Of a DNA stretch of 64,000 nt, positions 42,691-51,108 are shown in pieces (the stretch's first letter is position 1; every line of letters starts with the position of its first letter). The notes under the pieces are model-generated. The model did not search any database. It saw nothing but the letters and a program-made list of their open reading frames with translations, and was not told the DNA's origin. Source of the DNA: Prevotella fusca JCM 17724 (lineage in GTDB: Bacteria; Bacteroidota; Bacteroidia; Bacteroidales; Bacteroidaceae); contig NZ_CP012075.1 of the NCBI RefSeq assembly GCF_001262015.1, positions 682,001 through 746,000 of the forward strand. The letters are read 5' to 3'. The position numbers and the translations under genes were made by a program.

Positions 42691-43686
42691 TTAAGGAACC
42701 TGCACCTTGTTGATAATCTCACTGACAATATTCTCAGTTGTAAGGTCAGTTGCTTCCGCCTCATATGACAAACCAATTCTGTGACGAAGCACGTCATGCG
42801 CAACAGCACGCACATCTTCAGGAACAACATAACCACGGTGCTTGATGAAAGCATAGGCACGACTTGCCTTTGCAAGGTTGATACTTGCACGGGGACTTCC
42901 ACCGAAAGTTATCATCTGCTTCAGCTCCGGCAACTGATAACGTTCTGGATAACGTGTTGCAAAAACGATATCAGTAATATACTGCATAATCTTATCATCA
43001 ATATACACATCCTTGACCACCCGGCGTGCTTCAAGAATCTCCCCGGCGCTGACTACAGGATAAACCTCTGGCATACTCTCCTGAAGATTCTCACGAATAA
43101 CGAGTTTCTCTTCCTCTAAAGTCGGATAATCAATAACAACTTTCAGCATGAAACGGTCTACCTGTGCCTCTGGCAACATATAGGTACCCTCCTGCTCTAT
43201 CGGATTCTGAGTAGCCATTACGAGAAAAGGGTTGGGAAGAGCAAAAGTAGAATCACCAATTGTTACCTGATGTTCCTGCATGGCTTCCAGCAATGCACTC
43301 TGGACTTTAGCTGGAGCACGGTTAATCTCATCTGCAAGTACAAAGTTTGCAAATACAGGACCTTTCTTCACATGGAAAGCCTCATCCTTCTGTGAATAAA
43401 TCTGCGTACCAATAACGTCTGCAGGCAAAAGGTCTGGAGTAAACTGAATACGGCTGTAACGTGCATCAACAAGCTGCGAAAGCGTCTTGATGGCAAGAGT
43501 CTTTGCCAGTCCCGGCACACCTTCAAGAAGGATATGACCATCGCTAAGCAATGAGATAAGTAATGAATCTATCAGATGCCTCTGACCAACTATCACTTGG
43601 TTCATACCCGTCGTGAGATTGGTTACAAAAGAACTCTGACTTTCTATCCGCTCGTTCAACTCTCTAATATCAATTGATTCTGACAT
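42691..43686 (-). CDS. MoxR-family AAA+ ATPase
   Basis: 331 residues. Walker A GVPGLAKTLAIKTL, Walker B VLADEINRAPAKVQSALLEA, sensor 1 VMATQNPIEQEGTY and the arginine-finger segment PEAQVDRFMLKVVIDYP are all intact. MoxR ATPases act as chaperones that activate vWA-domain partners; here the partners are probably DUF58, BatA and BatB encoded just downstream. First gene of the Bat operon, with a -7 box 48 bases before its ATG. Confidence 0.95.
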   Translation of the reverse strand: MSESIDIRELNERIESQSSFVTNLTTGMNQVIVGQRHLIDSLLISLLSDGHILLEGVPGLAKTLAIKTLSQLVDARYSRIQFTPDLLPADVIGTQIYSQKDEAFHVKKGPVFANFVLADEINRAPAKVQSALLEAMQEHQVTIGDSTFALPNPFLVMATQNPIEQEGTYMLPEAQVDRFMLKVVIDYPTLEEEKLVIRENLQESMPEVYPVVSAGEILEARRVVKDVYIDDKIMQYITDIVFATRYPERYQLPELKQMITFGGSPRASINLAKASRAYAFIKHRGYVVPEDVRAVAHDVLRHRIGLSYEAEATDLTTENIVSEIINKVQVP

Positions 43687-43733
43687 TATCTTACAATTTA
43701 TATTGTACTATTATTTCTAATTTCAACGATTCA

Positions 43734-43741
43734 CAAAAGTA
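43734..43741 (-). promoter_or_regulatory. -7 box of the Bat operon
   Basis: TACTTTTG on the minus strand fits TAnnTTTG, 48 bases upstream of the moxR start at 43686. No TTTG is seen at -33. Confidence 0.45.
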
Positions 43742-43784
43742 CAACATAAAAGCCTATGAGGCGAAGAATAGTGTCTAAATTATA

Positions 43785-43824
43785 TTAAAAAAGTCCTTAA
43801 ATCATAATTTAAAGACTTTTTTAA
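43785..43824. terminator. strong bidirectional terminator
   Basis: TTAAAAAAGTC-c-TTAAAT and ATTTAA-a-GACTTTTTTAA form an almost perfect stem around cata, with T-runs on both strands. It follows the HU-LysM gene (ending 43891) and insulates the Bat promoter. Confidence 0.8.
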
Positions 43825-43890
43825 TACATGATTACACCTGCATAACTCTGATGTAATTTTTTATATCCGTTGAAAAAGATAAATAAATGC

Positions 43891-45255
43891 TTACTTTCTA
43901 TACTCTGGTCTTAACTCTACCTTTGGAACTTTCATCGTGTCACCAGCCTGCATCGTCTTGCGCCCATTGAGCACCTGGAAATAGCCTATCATATCTGCAC
44001 CAAGGGTCTTACGACTGTACTTCTCCATCGTCTGTCCTTTCTTCAAAACGACAACACGGTCTATCCCGATGATATTATAGGCACCATAACGGATACGGGG
44101 GTCACTGTTCATTGCCGCAAAGGAATCAACTGTCTCTTTCTTACGGTCGGATGCAGTCTGTCGGGCTTTTGCAGCAGTCGTAACAGTGTCCGCAGGAACT
44201 GTCTTGGATCCAAGTTCTAATTTATCATCAGAAGAATTTACCTGCTCTGCTACAACTGAACCTTTCCGTGATTTCGTTCCACCAAATCTTACCCAAAGAA
44301 AGACTCCAAGGCAGGCAATCACAATAACAGCAATCAAAGCAACCCGCTTCAACATACCGTTTGCAGAGCCGTCAATATCGCCGTCTTCATCATTTATCGT
44401 ATCAATCGTTTCAGAAAGACTTGGACTTTCCTCTTCCTTATGAGTTTCAACTTCTACAGGTTCTACACTATCTTGCACAACAGAAGTTGCAGTCTTCAGA
44501 GACTCAGGCTCAACCATGACAGGTTCTTCCTTCTTCTCTGCAACAAATTCCTGTACGCCTTCTTTATCTTCACCGTGAACCTGAGACCTCACGTTTAAAG
44601 CCAAAGCCTCTTCTTTCCCGACATCAGAAAATTCAACATCCTCGTCTATAGGTTCATTATTTGAACCAGCAACGGCATCATCCTCAACGGCTGATATATT
44701 ATTTGAAGTAGCTCCAGGATCATCCCCAACAGCAGGTTCTTCTTCCACAGCTGGAACATCATTTTGCAGATTCTGAACAGGTCCTGCAGGTTTCACCTTA
44801 ACATTTTCAGTCTTTTCAACATCATCGGCAACGTCTTCAGCAGCACCTTCGAATGGAAAATCATCAGCCAATTCAGTCTTTCCCCCCTCTGTTGTTTCCT
44901 CTGCAGGGACACGTTCCAATTCTTCTGTATTGACACCATCATTGATGACAACCGTCTCAAACTGCGAGAAAGGCTTGTTTACAAGTTCCTTCATCGCTGT
45001 GTCCGGGGTAAAAGTTATCTTGTCATGACCTTTAATTAGAACCCGCTCACCCGTATTGACATTGACACTCTCACGAGGCTTGACGGATTGAACCTTGAAA
45101 GTACCAAGTCCCTTGATTTTTACCTGCTTGCCATTCTTGAGCTCAGAACTGACAATAGTAAAAATAGCATCAACAAAAGCCGTAGCATCAGCCACTGACA
45201 GTTTATACTGCTTAGCCAATGCACTTGTTATCATCTGTATTGCCGTCTTAGCCAT
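43891..45255 (-). CDS. HU-like DNA-binding domain with membrane helix and LysM-like domain
   Basis: 454 residues in an unusual order. Residues 1-95 form an HU/IHF fold (VKIKGLGTFKVQSVKPRESV, NVNTGERVLIKGHDKITFTP). Residues 100-300 are an acidic linker rich in Glu, Asp, Ala and Val. Residues 303-322 are a membrane helix (KRVALIAVIVIACLGVFLWV). Residues about 395-445 resemble a LysM unit (GIDRVVVLKKGQTMEKYSRK, ending GDTMKVP). The predicted topology places HU in the cytosol and LysM in the periplasm next to peptidoglycan. The start overlaps the end of the canonical HU gene by eight bases. A nucleoid-to-envelope tether is a reasonable inference, not a known function. Confidence 0.85.
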   Translation of the reverse strand: MAKTAIQMITSALAKQYKLSVADATAFVDAIFTIVSSELKNGKQVKIKGLGTFKVQSVKPRESVNVNTGERVLIKGHDKITFTPDTAMKELVNKPFSQFETVVINDGVNTEELERVPAEETTEGGKTELADDFPFEGAAEDVADDVEKTENVKVKPAGPVQNLQNDVPAVEEEPAVGDDPGATSNNISAVEDDAVAGSNNEPIDEDVEFSDVGKEEALALNVRSQVHGEDKEGVQEFVAEKKEEPVMVEPESLKTATSVVQDSVEPVEVETHKEEESPSLSETIDTINDEDGDIDGSANGMLKRVALIAVIVIACLGVFLWVRFGGTKSRKGSVVAEQVNSSDDKLELGSKTVPADTVTTAAKARQTASDRKKETVDSFAAMNSDPRIRYGAYNIIGIDRVVVLKKGQTMEKYSRKTLGADMIGYFQVLNGRKTMQAGDTMKVPKVELRPEYRK

Positions 45256-45541
45256 TCTCCATTCCTCCCTTTCTTACATGTCCTTTTATCGTAGCTGCGG
45301 GCTTGAAGTTCAGCACCAATTTTGGAGGAACAAGCATGCGCAAACCTGTTGAAGGATTTACCATTACACGCTCCAGACGTTTCTTAACCTCAAACGTACC
45401 GAAACCAGAGACAGGAACAGCGTCACCCGTCTCGAAGGATTTGCCCATCAGTTCTACAACGGTCTTCACCATCTTCTGGCTTTCCTCCTGCGTATAGCCG
45501 GTTTTTGCTGCCAATGCTGCTATGAATTCCTTATTATTCAT
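45248..45541 (-). CDS. HU-family DNA-binding protein
   Basis: 97 residues, normal HU length. Visible features are the N-terminal helix pair (KEFIAALAAKTGYTQEESQK), the turn SGFGTFEVKKRLER, and an arm with MVNPSTGLRMLVPPKLVLNF. Where most HU proteins have R-NPxTG the sequence is MVNPSTG, so the Pro that intercalates into bent DNA is kept. Histone-like DNA packaging role. First cistron of a two-gene unit with the HU-membrane-LysM gene, whose start lies within its last codons. Confidence 0.92.
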   Translation of the reverse strand: MNNKEFIAALAAKTGYTQEESQKMVKTVVELMGKSFETGDAVPVSGFGTFEVKKRLERVMVNPSTGLRMLVPPKLVLNFKPAATIKGHVRKGGMENG

Positions 45542-45728
45542 CCGTCTTTTCCTTATTAATTCAAAAAATCAGAAATCAAGATTCATTATCATGATTTATT
45601 CTTTCCCAATAACCTATACTCAAAGTTTTGAACCCTACCTGATACATTTTCGTGCTGACAATCGAAGAACATCTCAAAGGCAACCGTAATCGTCTTAGAT
45701 TTCAGTAATCATAACTTTGAGCAATGAA

Positions 45729-47033
45729 TTATAACTTAACGACCTCACCGTAAAGGTCAAACTCATCAGAGTCTGTTATACGGACATCATAGAATTTTCC
45801 CACACGCAACGACTTCCCTCCCGATGAGACCAGGACTTCCGGGTCAACCTCTGGTGAACAGAATTCTGTACGCCCGATATAATATTCACCTTCCTTACGG
45901 TCGATGATGACCTTGAAAGTCTTGCCAATCTTCTCCCCCTCCAGTTCTTCTGAGATACCCTGCTGGATAGCCATCAGTTCGTCAAGGCGAGCCTGCTTTA
46001 CCTCCTCAGGAACATCATCTTCATAATGTCTGGCACTGTAGGTTCCTTCTTCTTCTGAGTAGGCGAAGGCACCCATACGCTCAAACCTGGCTTCGGTGAC
46101 AAACTCTTTCAGCTCTTCAAAATCCTCATCAGTCTCACCAGGGAAACCTACGAGCAACGTTGTGCGAAGATGAATGCCAGGCACACGGCGGCGTATCTCT
46201 GCTATCAATTCAAGTGTTTCCTGCTTAGTCACATGGCGACGCATACGGTCGAGCATGTGGTCGGAAACATGCTGGAAAGCAATGTCCAAATACTTGCAGA
46301 CATTCGGTTTTTCAGCGATTACATCGAGAAGGTCAAGTGGGAACTGATTAGGATAGGCGTAATGGAGACGTATCCACTCAACACCTTCTATATCCGCCAT
46401 ACGGGAAATTAACTCGGTAATATGGTGCTTGCCGTCAAGGTCAACACCATAGTAAGTCAATTCCTGTTCAATAATCTGGAATTCCTTTACACCTTGTGAA
46501 ACAAGGTTCTTAACCTCACCCAGCACATCCTCCAAAGGACGTGAATGATGACGTCCTGTAATCAGAGGAATAGCACAATAAGCACAATGGCGGTCGCATC
46601 CCTCAGCAATCTTCACGTAAGCATAATGGCGGGGAGTTGTAAGATGGCGAACACCATTGCACGCCGGCACATCAGCCTTGCCAAGTTCCGTCAGCAGCTG
46701 CTTGTAGTTGAACTTTCCATAGAACTTGTCAACCTCAGGAAGTTCTGCCTCAAGTTCATCCTTATAACGCTGTGAAAGACAGCCCATGACATATAGTTTA
46801 TTGAGCTGTCCGTTCTTCTTCCTGTTTATGAATTCAAGAATCGTATTGATGCTCTCCTCCTTTGCTGCCTCGATGAAACCGCACGTATTGATAACGGCTA
46901 TCTCACCTTGGGGACGTTTCGAGTCGTGTGTACAATGATAACCATTAGCCTCAAACTGCTTCATGATAAGCTCAGAATCCACAAGATTCTTCGAGCAGCC
47001 CATGGTTATAATATCTATCTGATTTTTTTTCAT
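45729..47033 (-). CDS. rimO: ribosomal protein S12 methylthiotransferase
   Basis: Radical-SAM enzyme that methylthiolates the Asp of ribosomal protein S12. 434 residues. The N-terminal UPF0004 domain has MGCSKNLVDSE, NTCGFIEAAKEE and VMGCLSQRY, whose three Cys bind one Fe-S cluster. The radical-SAM motif is CDRHCAYCAIPLITG. A TRAM domain closes the protein (FYDVRITDSDEFDLYGEVVK). The MGCSKN start and the sequence GCLSQRYKDE distinguish RimO from MiaB. It lies downstream of ftsY; the leader contains the 12-bp minisatellite at 47107-47258. Confidence 0.96.
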   Translation of the reverse strand: MKKNQIDIITMGCSKNLVDSELIMKQFEANGYHCTHDSKRPQGEIAVINTCGFIEAAKEESINTILEFINRKKNGQLNKLYVMGCLSQRYKDELEAELPEVDKFYGKFNYKQLLTELGKADVPACNGVRHLTTPRHYAYVKIAEGCDRHCAYCAIPLITGRHHSRPLEDVLGEVKNLVSQGVKEFQIIEQELTYYGVDLDGKHHITELISRMADIEGVEWIRLHYAYPNQFPLDLLDVIAEKPNVCKYLDIAFQHVSDHMLDRMRRHVTKQETLELIAEIRRRVPGIHLRTTLLVGFPGETDEDFEELKEFVTEARFERMGAFAYSEEEGTYSARHYEDDVPEEVKQARLDELMAIQQGISEELEGEKIGKTFKVIIDRKEGEYYIGRTEFCSPEVDPEVLVSSGGKSLRVGKFYDVRITDSDEFDLYGEVVKL

Positions 47034-47048
47034 TCGTTTACGTGTGAT

Positions 47049-47092
47049 GGGTGGTGGGGGTTAGGTGATGGGTGGTGATGGGTGGTGATGAA
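47049..47092. repeat. short GGTGATGGGT repeats
   Basis: Near-tandem copies of ggtgatgggt / ggtggtgggg / gggtggtgat directly upstream of rimO, next to the 12-bp minisatellite. Confidence 0.6.
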
Positions 47093-47106
47093 TAGTAGAT
47101 GGATAT

Positions 47107-47258
47107 GGAGGATTTAATGGAGGATTTAATGGAGGATTTAATGGAGGATTTAATGGAGGATTTAATGGAGGATTTAATGGAGGATTTAATGGAGGATTTA
47201 ATGGAGGATTTAATGGAGGATTTAATGGAGGATTTAATGAAGGATTTAATGGAGGATT
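47107..47258. repeat. 12-bp minisatellite (GGAGGATTTAAT)x12
   Basis: Twelve complete copies of GGAGGATTTAAT at 47107-47250 (the last has one G to A change) and a partial copy to 47258. On the transcribed strand each unit reads ATTAAATCCTCC. It lies 74 bases before the rimO ATG. Because 12 is a multiple of 3 it makes an artificial NPPL-repeat frame. Copy number is likely to vary between strains. Confidence 0.95.
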
Positions 47259-47350
47259 GGTGATGACCGATGATGAATTGATGGAGATGAATCTCAAATT
47301 ATAAGAGTTGTCAACAGAGTATTCCTCAGCGATTTAACATCAGAATTCAT

Positions 47351-47400
47351 CAACACCCAACATTCAACACCCAACATTCAACACCCAACACCCAACACTC
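47351..47400. repeat. CAACACCCAACATT repeats after ftsY
   Basis: Two 14-base units CAACACCCAACATT followed by shorter CAACACCCAACAC copies, ending at the ftsY stop. Together with the two blocks near rimO, nearly the whole ftsY-rimO spacer is simple-sequence repeat. Confidence 0.8.
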
Positions 47401-48350
47401 TACTTGAACAGACTATCAACAAACTGCACCTTATCAAAGAGCTGCAGGTCTTCCATTCCTTCTCCCAATCCGATATACTTGACAGGAACTTTCAACTGGT
47501 CACTGATACCTATCACAACGCCACCCTTTGCCGTTCCGTCAAGTTTCGTGATGGCAAGCGAAGTAATCTGTGTCACGGCAGCAAACTGGCGTGCCTGCTC
47601 AAAGGCGTTCTGCCCTGTACTTCCGTCAAGAACCAACAGAACTTCATGCGGAGCCTCTGGGACAACTTTCTTCATTACATCCTTGATTTTCTTCAGCTCG
47701 TTCATCAAGCCTACCTTATTATGCAGACGACCCGCTGTATCAATAATCACAACATCTGCACCATTTGCCTTGGCACTCTGCAACGTATCAAAAGCCACGC
47801 TTGCGGGGTCAGCACCCATCTGCTGCTTTACGACAGGTACACCGACACGGTCACCCCATATCTGAATCTGCTCGACAGCTGCGGCACGGAAGGTATCGGC
47901 AGCACCAAGATAAACTTTCTTGCCAGCCTGCTTGAACTGCCAGGCGAGCTTGCCGATAGTTGTGGTCTTTCCCACACCATTGACACCAACAACGAGAATT
48001 ACATACGGATGTGCTCCCTCTGGCAGCGTCCATTCACCATTGTCACCCGTGTTGTTTTCGGTGAGCAATGCCGTAATCTCACTCTTGAGAATATCATTCA
48101 GTTCGCTTGTCGACACATACTTGTCACGTGCAACACGTTCTTCAATACGGCGGATAATCTTGATGGTTGTATCTACACCCACGTCAGATGTAACGAGAAT
48201 TTCTTCAAGGTCATCCAAAACCTCATCATCAACTTTTGACTTTCCAGCCACTGCGCGTGCCAGTTTTGAAAAGACATTCTGCTTTGTCTTCTCAAGACCC
48301 TTGTCAAGCGTTTCCTTCTTCTTTTTTCCGAATAAACCGAATAATCCCAT
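47400..48350 (-). CDS. ftsY: signal recognition particle receptor FtsY
   Basis: SRP-type GTPase that docks ribosome-SRP complexes at the inner membrane. 316 residues with a very short N-terminal region (GLFGKKKKETLDKGLEKTK) in place of the long acidic A domain of E. coli, as is usual outside Proteobacteria. The N domain helices follow, and then the G domain: VVGVNGVGKTTTIGKLAWQF (G1), GAADTFRAAAVEQIQ, IDTAGRLHNKVGLM (G3), ITKLDGTAKGG (G4) and YIGLGEGMEDLQLF (G5). Complete. A promoter with -7 and -33 elements is at 48370-48401. Confidence 0.97.
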   Translation of the reverse strand: MGLFGLFGKKKKETLDKGLEKTKQNVFSKLARAVAGKSKVDDEVLDDLEEILVTSDVGVDTTIKIIRRIEERVARDKYVSTSELNDILKSEITALLTENNTGDNGEWTLPEGAHPYVILVVGVNGVGKTTTIGKLAWQFKQAGKKVYLGAADTFRAAAVEQIQIWGDRVGVPVVKQQMGADPASVAFDTLQSAKANGADVVIIDTAGRLHNKVGLMNELKKIKDVMKKVVPEAPHEVLLVLDGSTGQNAFEQARQFAAVTQITSLAITKLDGTAKGGVVIGISDQLKVPVKYIGLGEGMEDLQLFDKVQFVDSLFK

Positions 48351-48369
48351 ATAATTAGCTAATTTGATG

Positions 48370-48401
48370 CAAAGATAATAAAAAGTTGACGAAATAACAA
48401 A
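48370..48401 (-). promoter_or_regulatory. promoter of ftsY
   Basis: TATCTTTG (48370-48377) and TTTG (48398-48401), 20 bases apart on the minus strand, 20 bases before the ATG at 48350. Best promoter match in the window. Confidence 0.6.
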
Positions 48402-48429
48402 TTTGCATCACTTCAATGCTATTAACCAC

Positions 48430-48495
48430 TAATTGCGGACTGACTAATGCTTACCCTCGATGCAACTAATGCCTGATTTAATTCCAACTAACGCC
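48430..48495. repeat. 22-bp-period array, locus 2 (three units)
   Basis: Three adjacent 22-base units at 48430-48451, 48452-48473 and 48474-48495. Each ends in actaatgc(t/c) or actaacgcc, which on the minus strand reads GGCRTTAGTT. The unit starting GGCGTTAGTTGGAATTAAAT matches the GGGCGTCAGTTAGACCTCAA unit of locus 1. A weaker fourth unit may follow. Confidence 0.7.
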
Positions 48496-48557
48496 CCTTT
48501 TAATCACTTAGCATCTCTTTAACATTTCTGACAATGATTTGAAGATAAAACTTTAGG

Positions 48558-48577
48558 TTCTTCCGTTAAATGCGTAG
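48558..48577. repeat. dispersed repeat, copy 3 (TTCCGTTAAATGCGT type)
   Basis: ttcttccgttaaatgcgtag is identical to 7582-7601; the following bases differ, so only the first 20 are retained here. Confidence 0.65.
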
Positions 48578-48705
48578 ATTGGAAACAAAACAAAGACTTA
48601 TACACCTGCATGGTAATGACTATCCAAAAGCAGACGGTCTCACAAAAAGGGATAAAACACAAGATAAAAAGGTAGAAAAGGCAAACAGATACCATGTCTT
48701 TCCGT

Positions 48706-49090
48706 CTTCTACAAATGACTTATTCCCACAGCAACCAACGTTTGTAAATTATTTTCATGCGGTTCGAAGCTAACACATGGTCTTTTGGCTTCTAAAAGAC
48801 GCCCAATTGACTTGCAATAGATGCCCTTTTGAGGTCTAACTGACGCCCTTTTGAAGTCCAATTAAGCACCTTTTCTTGCACGACTCCATAACCAACTGAT
48901 TTACTGTTGGTTATGAACTTGCTTTTTACACGTGTTTTTACCTTTATCTGTAGGTACTTTACCCGAAATTATGTCATGATTTTTCAAACTGTTGTCTGCA
49001 ATTTTCAAGGTATTAACATGAAAAGGTTTTCTGTGTCGGAGGATGATAATAAAGTAGGAAGCCAAGACCGTCTTGGCTATGTTTTTATTT
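48706..49090. repeat. long dispersed repeat, copy B (inverted relative to A)
   Basis: Reverse complement of 15870-16250. In the 159-base part 48929-49087 about 12 bases differ from copy A; in 48783-48870 the copies are nearly identical. The outermost 30 bases are weaker. It includes a 62-codon frame at 48907-49095 (plus) and the array 48761-48870. Confidence 0.85.
48761..48870. repeat. 22-bp-period array, locus 3 (five units, inverted)
   Basis: Five 22-base units at 48761, 48783, 48805, 48827 and 48849, the reverse of locus 1 and in the same order. The four units 48783-48870 match locus 1 almost perfectly, the first with several changes. Confidence 0.8.
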
Positions 49091-49171
49091 ATTAATAAGG
49101 TATTATATTATATGGGATTCTCTTTTCTTATGCTGCAAATCCTTGTTGTGATTTATGATTCGTGTGATTGC
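49086..49171. repeat. ~86-bp direct repeat, copy 2
   Basis: Matches 29124-29214; it begins tatttattaataaggtatta at the outer edge of element B and ends with the tgtgatttatgattcgtgtg motif (49147-49168), which is also one arm of the 29042-29214 inverted repeat. Confidence 0.75.
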
Positions 49172-49418
49172 CTCCCTTATATGTCACTTGCCCGAAAGTT
49201 TCTTTTTTTATTTTTTGGACATTGTCTCTTACAGAGGCAGATGGAAGGCTGACCAGCTTTTCTCATGCATCCGTTTGCCTATCTTTCTGCAGGACAGCCT
49301 GTTGCAAGATGATTTGCAGAACTTGTACCCCCTTGTGCCCGAAAAACATTGCTTTTTCTGGTAAATCATGGTTAACTTTGCAAACAGAAGAAAAGAAGCT
49401 CCAAGCCCCTCCCCCTTG

Positions 49419-49437
49419 CCCTCCCCCAAAAGGAGGG
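49419..49437. terminator. CCCTCC/GGAGGG hairpin
   Basis: CCCTCC and GGAGGG arms around cccaaaa within a cytosine-rich stretch (agcccctccccc). Hairpins of this kind are frequent in Bacteroidetes spacers. It may terminate the MFS transcript, which ends at 49624, but there is no strong T-run. Confidence 0.35.
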
Positions 49438-49623
49438 AGTAGATAGCGAGACACCCCTAATGTTATGGTTACATTTCTCAAACGCAAAGACAAGCTCTGC
49501 CAAACTTATAACATAGCGTTCTTGAATAATCACCTTTCACCTCCCCAAAAAATAAAGCAAACGAGGGTAAACTGAAACGTTAGCAGAGATGACAGGAGGA
49601 TATCTACCAGACACTAACAAGCA

Positions 49624-50799
49624 TTATCGATGTTTATGTTTTACATACCAGCCATGAACAAATGCAACATAGAGTATCAGTGCAACAGCCAACAAGACAA
49701 GGCACAGCCACAATACATAAGAAGGCTCACATCCGAGAAGACCGAATGAAATCACCAAGCCCACTCCGATACCTGTTTCCCAGGCAAGAAGGAACGTACT
49801 CTGACTTGTCCCACGCTGGCAGTGGTCGGACATCTTGATAAAAAAGAGCAGGAAACGACTACCTATTATTCCCACACCAAAACCAATGAGAATAGGCGCA
49901 ATGTAGCTGACACTCGCCTGGTTTCGTGTAAGCAACAACAGAACAGCTATCCCCATTGTTATCATCCCTGTTGTTGCCTCACTGCGGAGATCGGCATCAG
50001 CAAAGGCGAAACGCTCAGCAAGAATGGCAACGAAAAAACCCAACATGATAAGTCCGTAAAAACGGGGGGATTGTTCTATAGTCATCAGAAGTCCTACCGC
50101 AGAAGTAACAAGAGCTATGTTTATGAAAAGCCAATGACTGCCTTTCAGTAAGAACCGATCAAAGGAAAAGCGAGAGAACTCCTCACTCGGCATACGGAAA
50201 GGGAAGTTTATCAAACTGACAAAAACGAAAGAAACAAGCAAACAGACACACGACAGGAGAAGCACTGTGCCAAAGTTCATGTAATGATAGACAAGAATAC
50301 CTGCCAACGGACCAAGAGAGAGAGCAAAACGGCCGAACCATGTCGCTGCATGATTAGCTTCTGTCCTGTGAACAGCCTCAACGGTATCAATAATCAGCGT
50401 ACTGAGCAATACGAGTTGTGAAAGTCCAAAGAAAGCTCCCTGTAAAAAACGTAGTCCTACGAGCAGCATATAATCGAAGGAGTTATAAGGCTGTTTGCTC
50501 AGTTCATAGAGCACAGCCGTTACTGCCAACAAGAACAGTATTGAAATACTAAATACCCTCTTACGACGATAACGTTGCACCAGATAGCCCGAAAGGCAGC
50601 CAAAAAGATATATCCCGACAAAGAAAACACCCAGCACCAATGCTATCTGCGACATGGAATATCCTCTGCTCATCATCCGCAAAGGAATAACAGGGATAAG
50701 CATATAAGAGGACATGACCAGCAGGAGGTTTGCCATAGCCAATAACCAAAAGTGCTTATTCCACAAACGAACGTGAACAGGTATGTTTTGAGTATCCAT
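49624..50799 (-). CDS. MFS transporter
   Basis: 391-residue integral membrane protein with about 12 helices, typical of the major facilitator superfamily. The N-terminal half shows LLAMANLLLVMSSYMLIPVI, SQIALVLGVFFVGIYLFGCL and the MFS motif A-like loop GYLVQRYRRKRVFSISIL. The substrate is unknown; similar proteins in this group are annotated as drug or sugar efflux carriers without proof. It stands alone, with a -7 box at 50883-50890. Confidence 0.87.
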   Translation of the reverse strand: MDTQNIPVHVRLWNKHFWLLAMANLLLVMSSYMLIPVIPLRMMSRGYSMSQIALVLGVFFVGIYLFGCLSGYLVQRYRRKRVFSISILFLLAVTAVLYELSKQPYNSFDYMLLVGLRFLQGAFFGLSQLVLLSTLIIDTVEAVHRTEANHAATWFGRFALSLGPLAGILVYHYMNFGTVLLLSCVCLLVSFVFVSLINFPFRMPSEEFSRFSFDRFLLKGSHWLFINIALVTSAVGLLMTIEQSPRFYGLIMLGFFVAILAERFAFADADLRSEATTGMITMGIAVLLLLTRNQASVSYIAPILIGFGVGIIGSRFLLFFIKMSDHCQRGTSQSTFLLAWETGIGVGLVISFGLLGCEPSYVLWLCLVLLAVALILYVAFVHGWYVKHKHR

Positions 50800-51108
50800 A
50801 ATTCTATATTTTATTCCGAATCCAAAATCTGTAATTTATGATTACTGATATTTATCAGGATGTAGTATTCATAAAGACATTCCAAATATAAAAAGCCACT
50901 GTTAATATGGCTGTTTAACGAAAAAAATACTGTTCGCATGCTTTGTACATCACCATGAAACATTACTTACAAAAGCACTGACTGTGCCTTCCAATATCCT
51001 AATACAACCTCACATTTATTTTAAAAACTATTTTATTCTATCAAAATCAGCAAGGAAGACGATTCATATTTCCGAAATAAAACTATAAATACTGAATTGC
51101 CGATAATA
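50800..51108. other. intergenic gap before the MFS gene
   Basis: About 310 AT-rich bases between the MFS start and the panB stop. A TATATTTG box on the minus strand (50883-50890) may drive the MFS gene, with an 84-base leader. Nothing else is recognised. Confidence 0.4.

Larger units (their letters stand above)
48402..49623. other. 1.2-kb repeat-rich intergenic region
   Basis: Between ftsY and an MFS gene. In order it holds a 22-bp-period array (48430-48495), the TTCCGTTAAATGCGT repeat (48558-48577), element B with its own array (48706-49090), a direct repeat shared with 29124 (49086-49171), and a C/G-rich hairpin (49419-49437). The part 49170-49380 has short frames only. No gene is supported. 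Confidence 0.6.

Noticed and set aside
47061..47297. Open frame with NPPL repeats
   Set aside because: It is an artefact of the 12-bp minisatellite, whose unit length is a multiple of three. It has no start site, signal or unique sequence.
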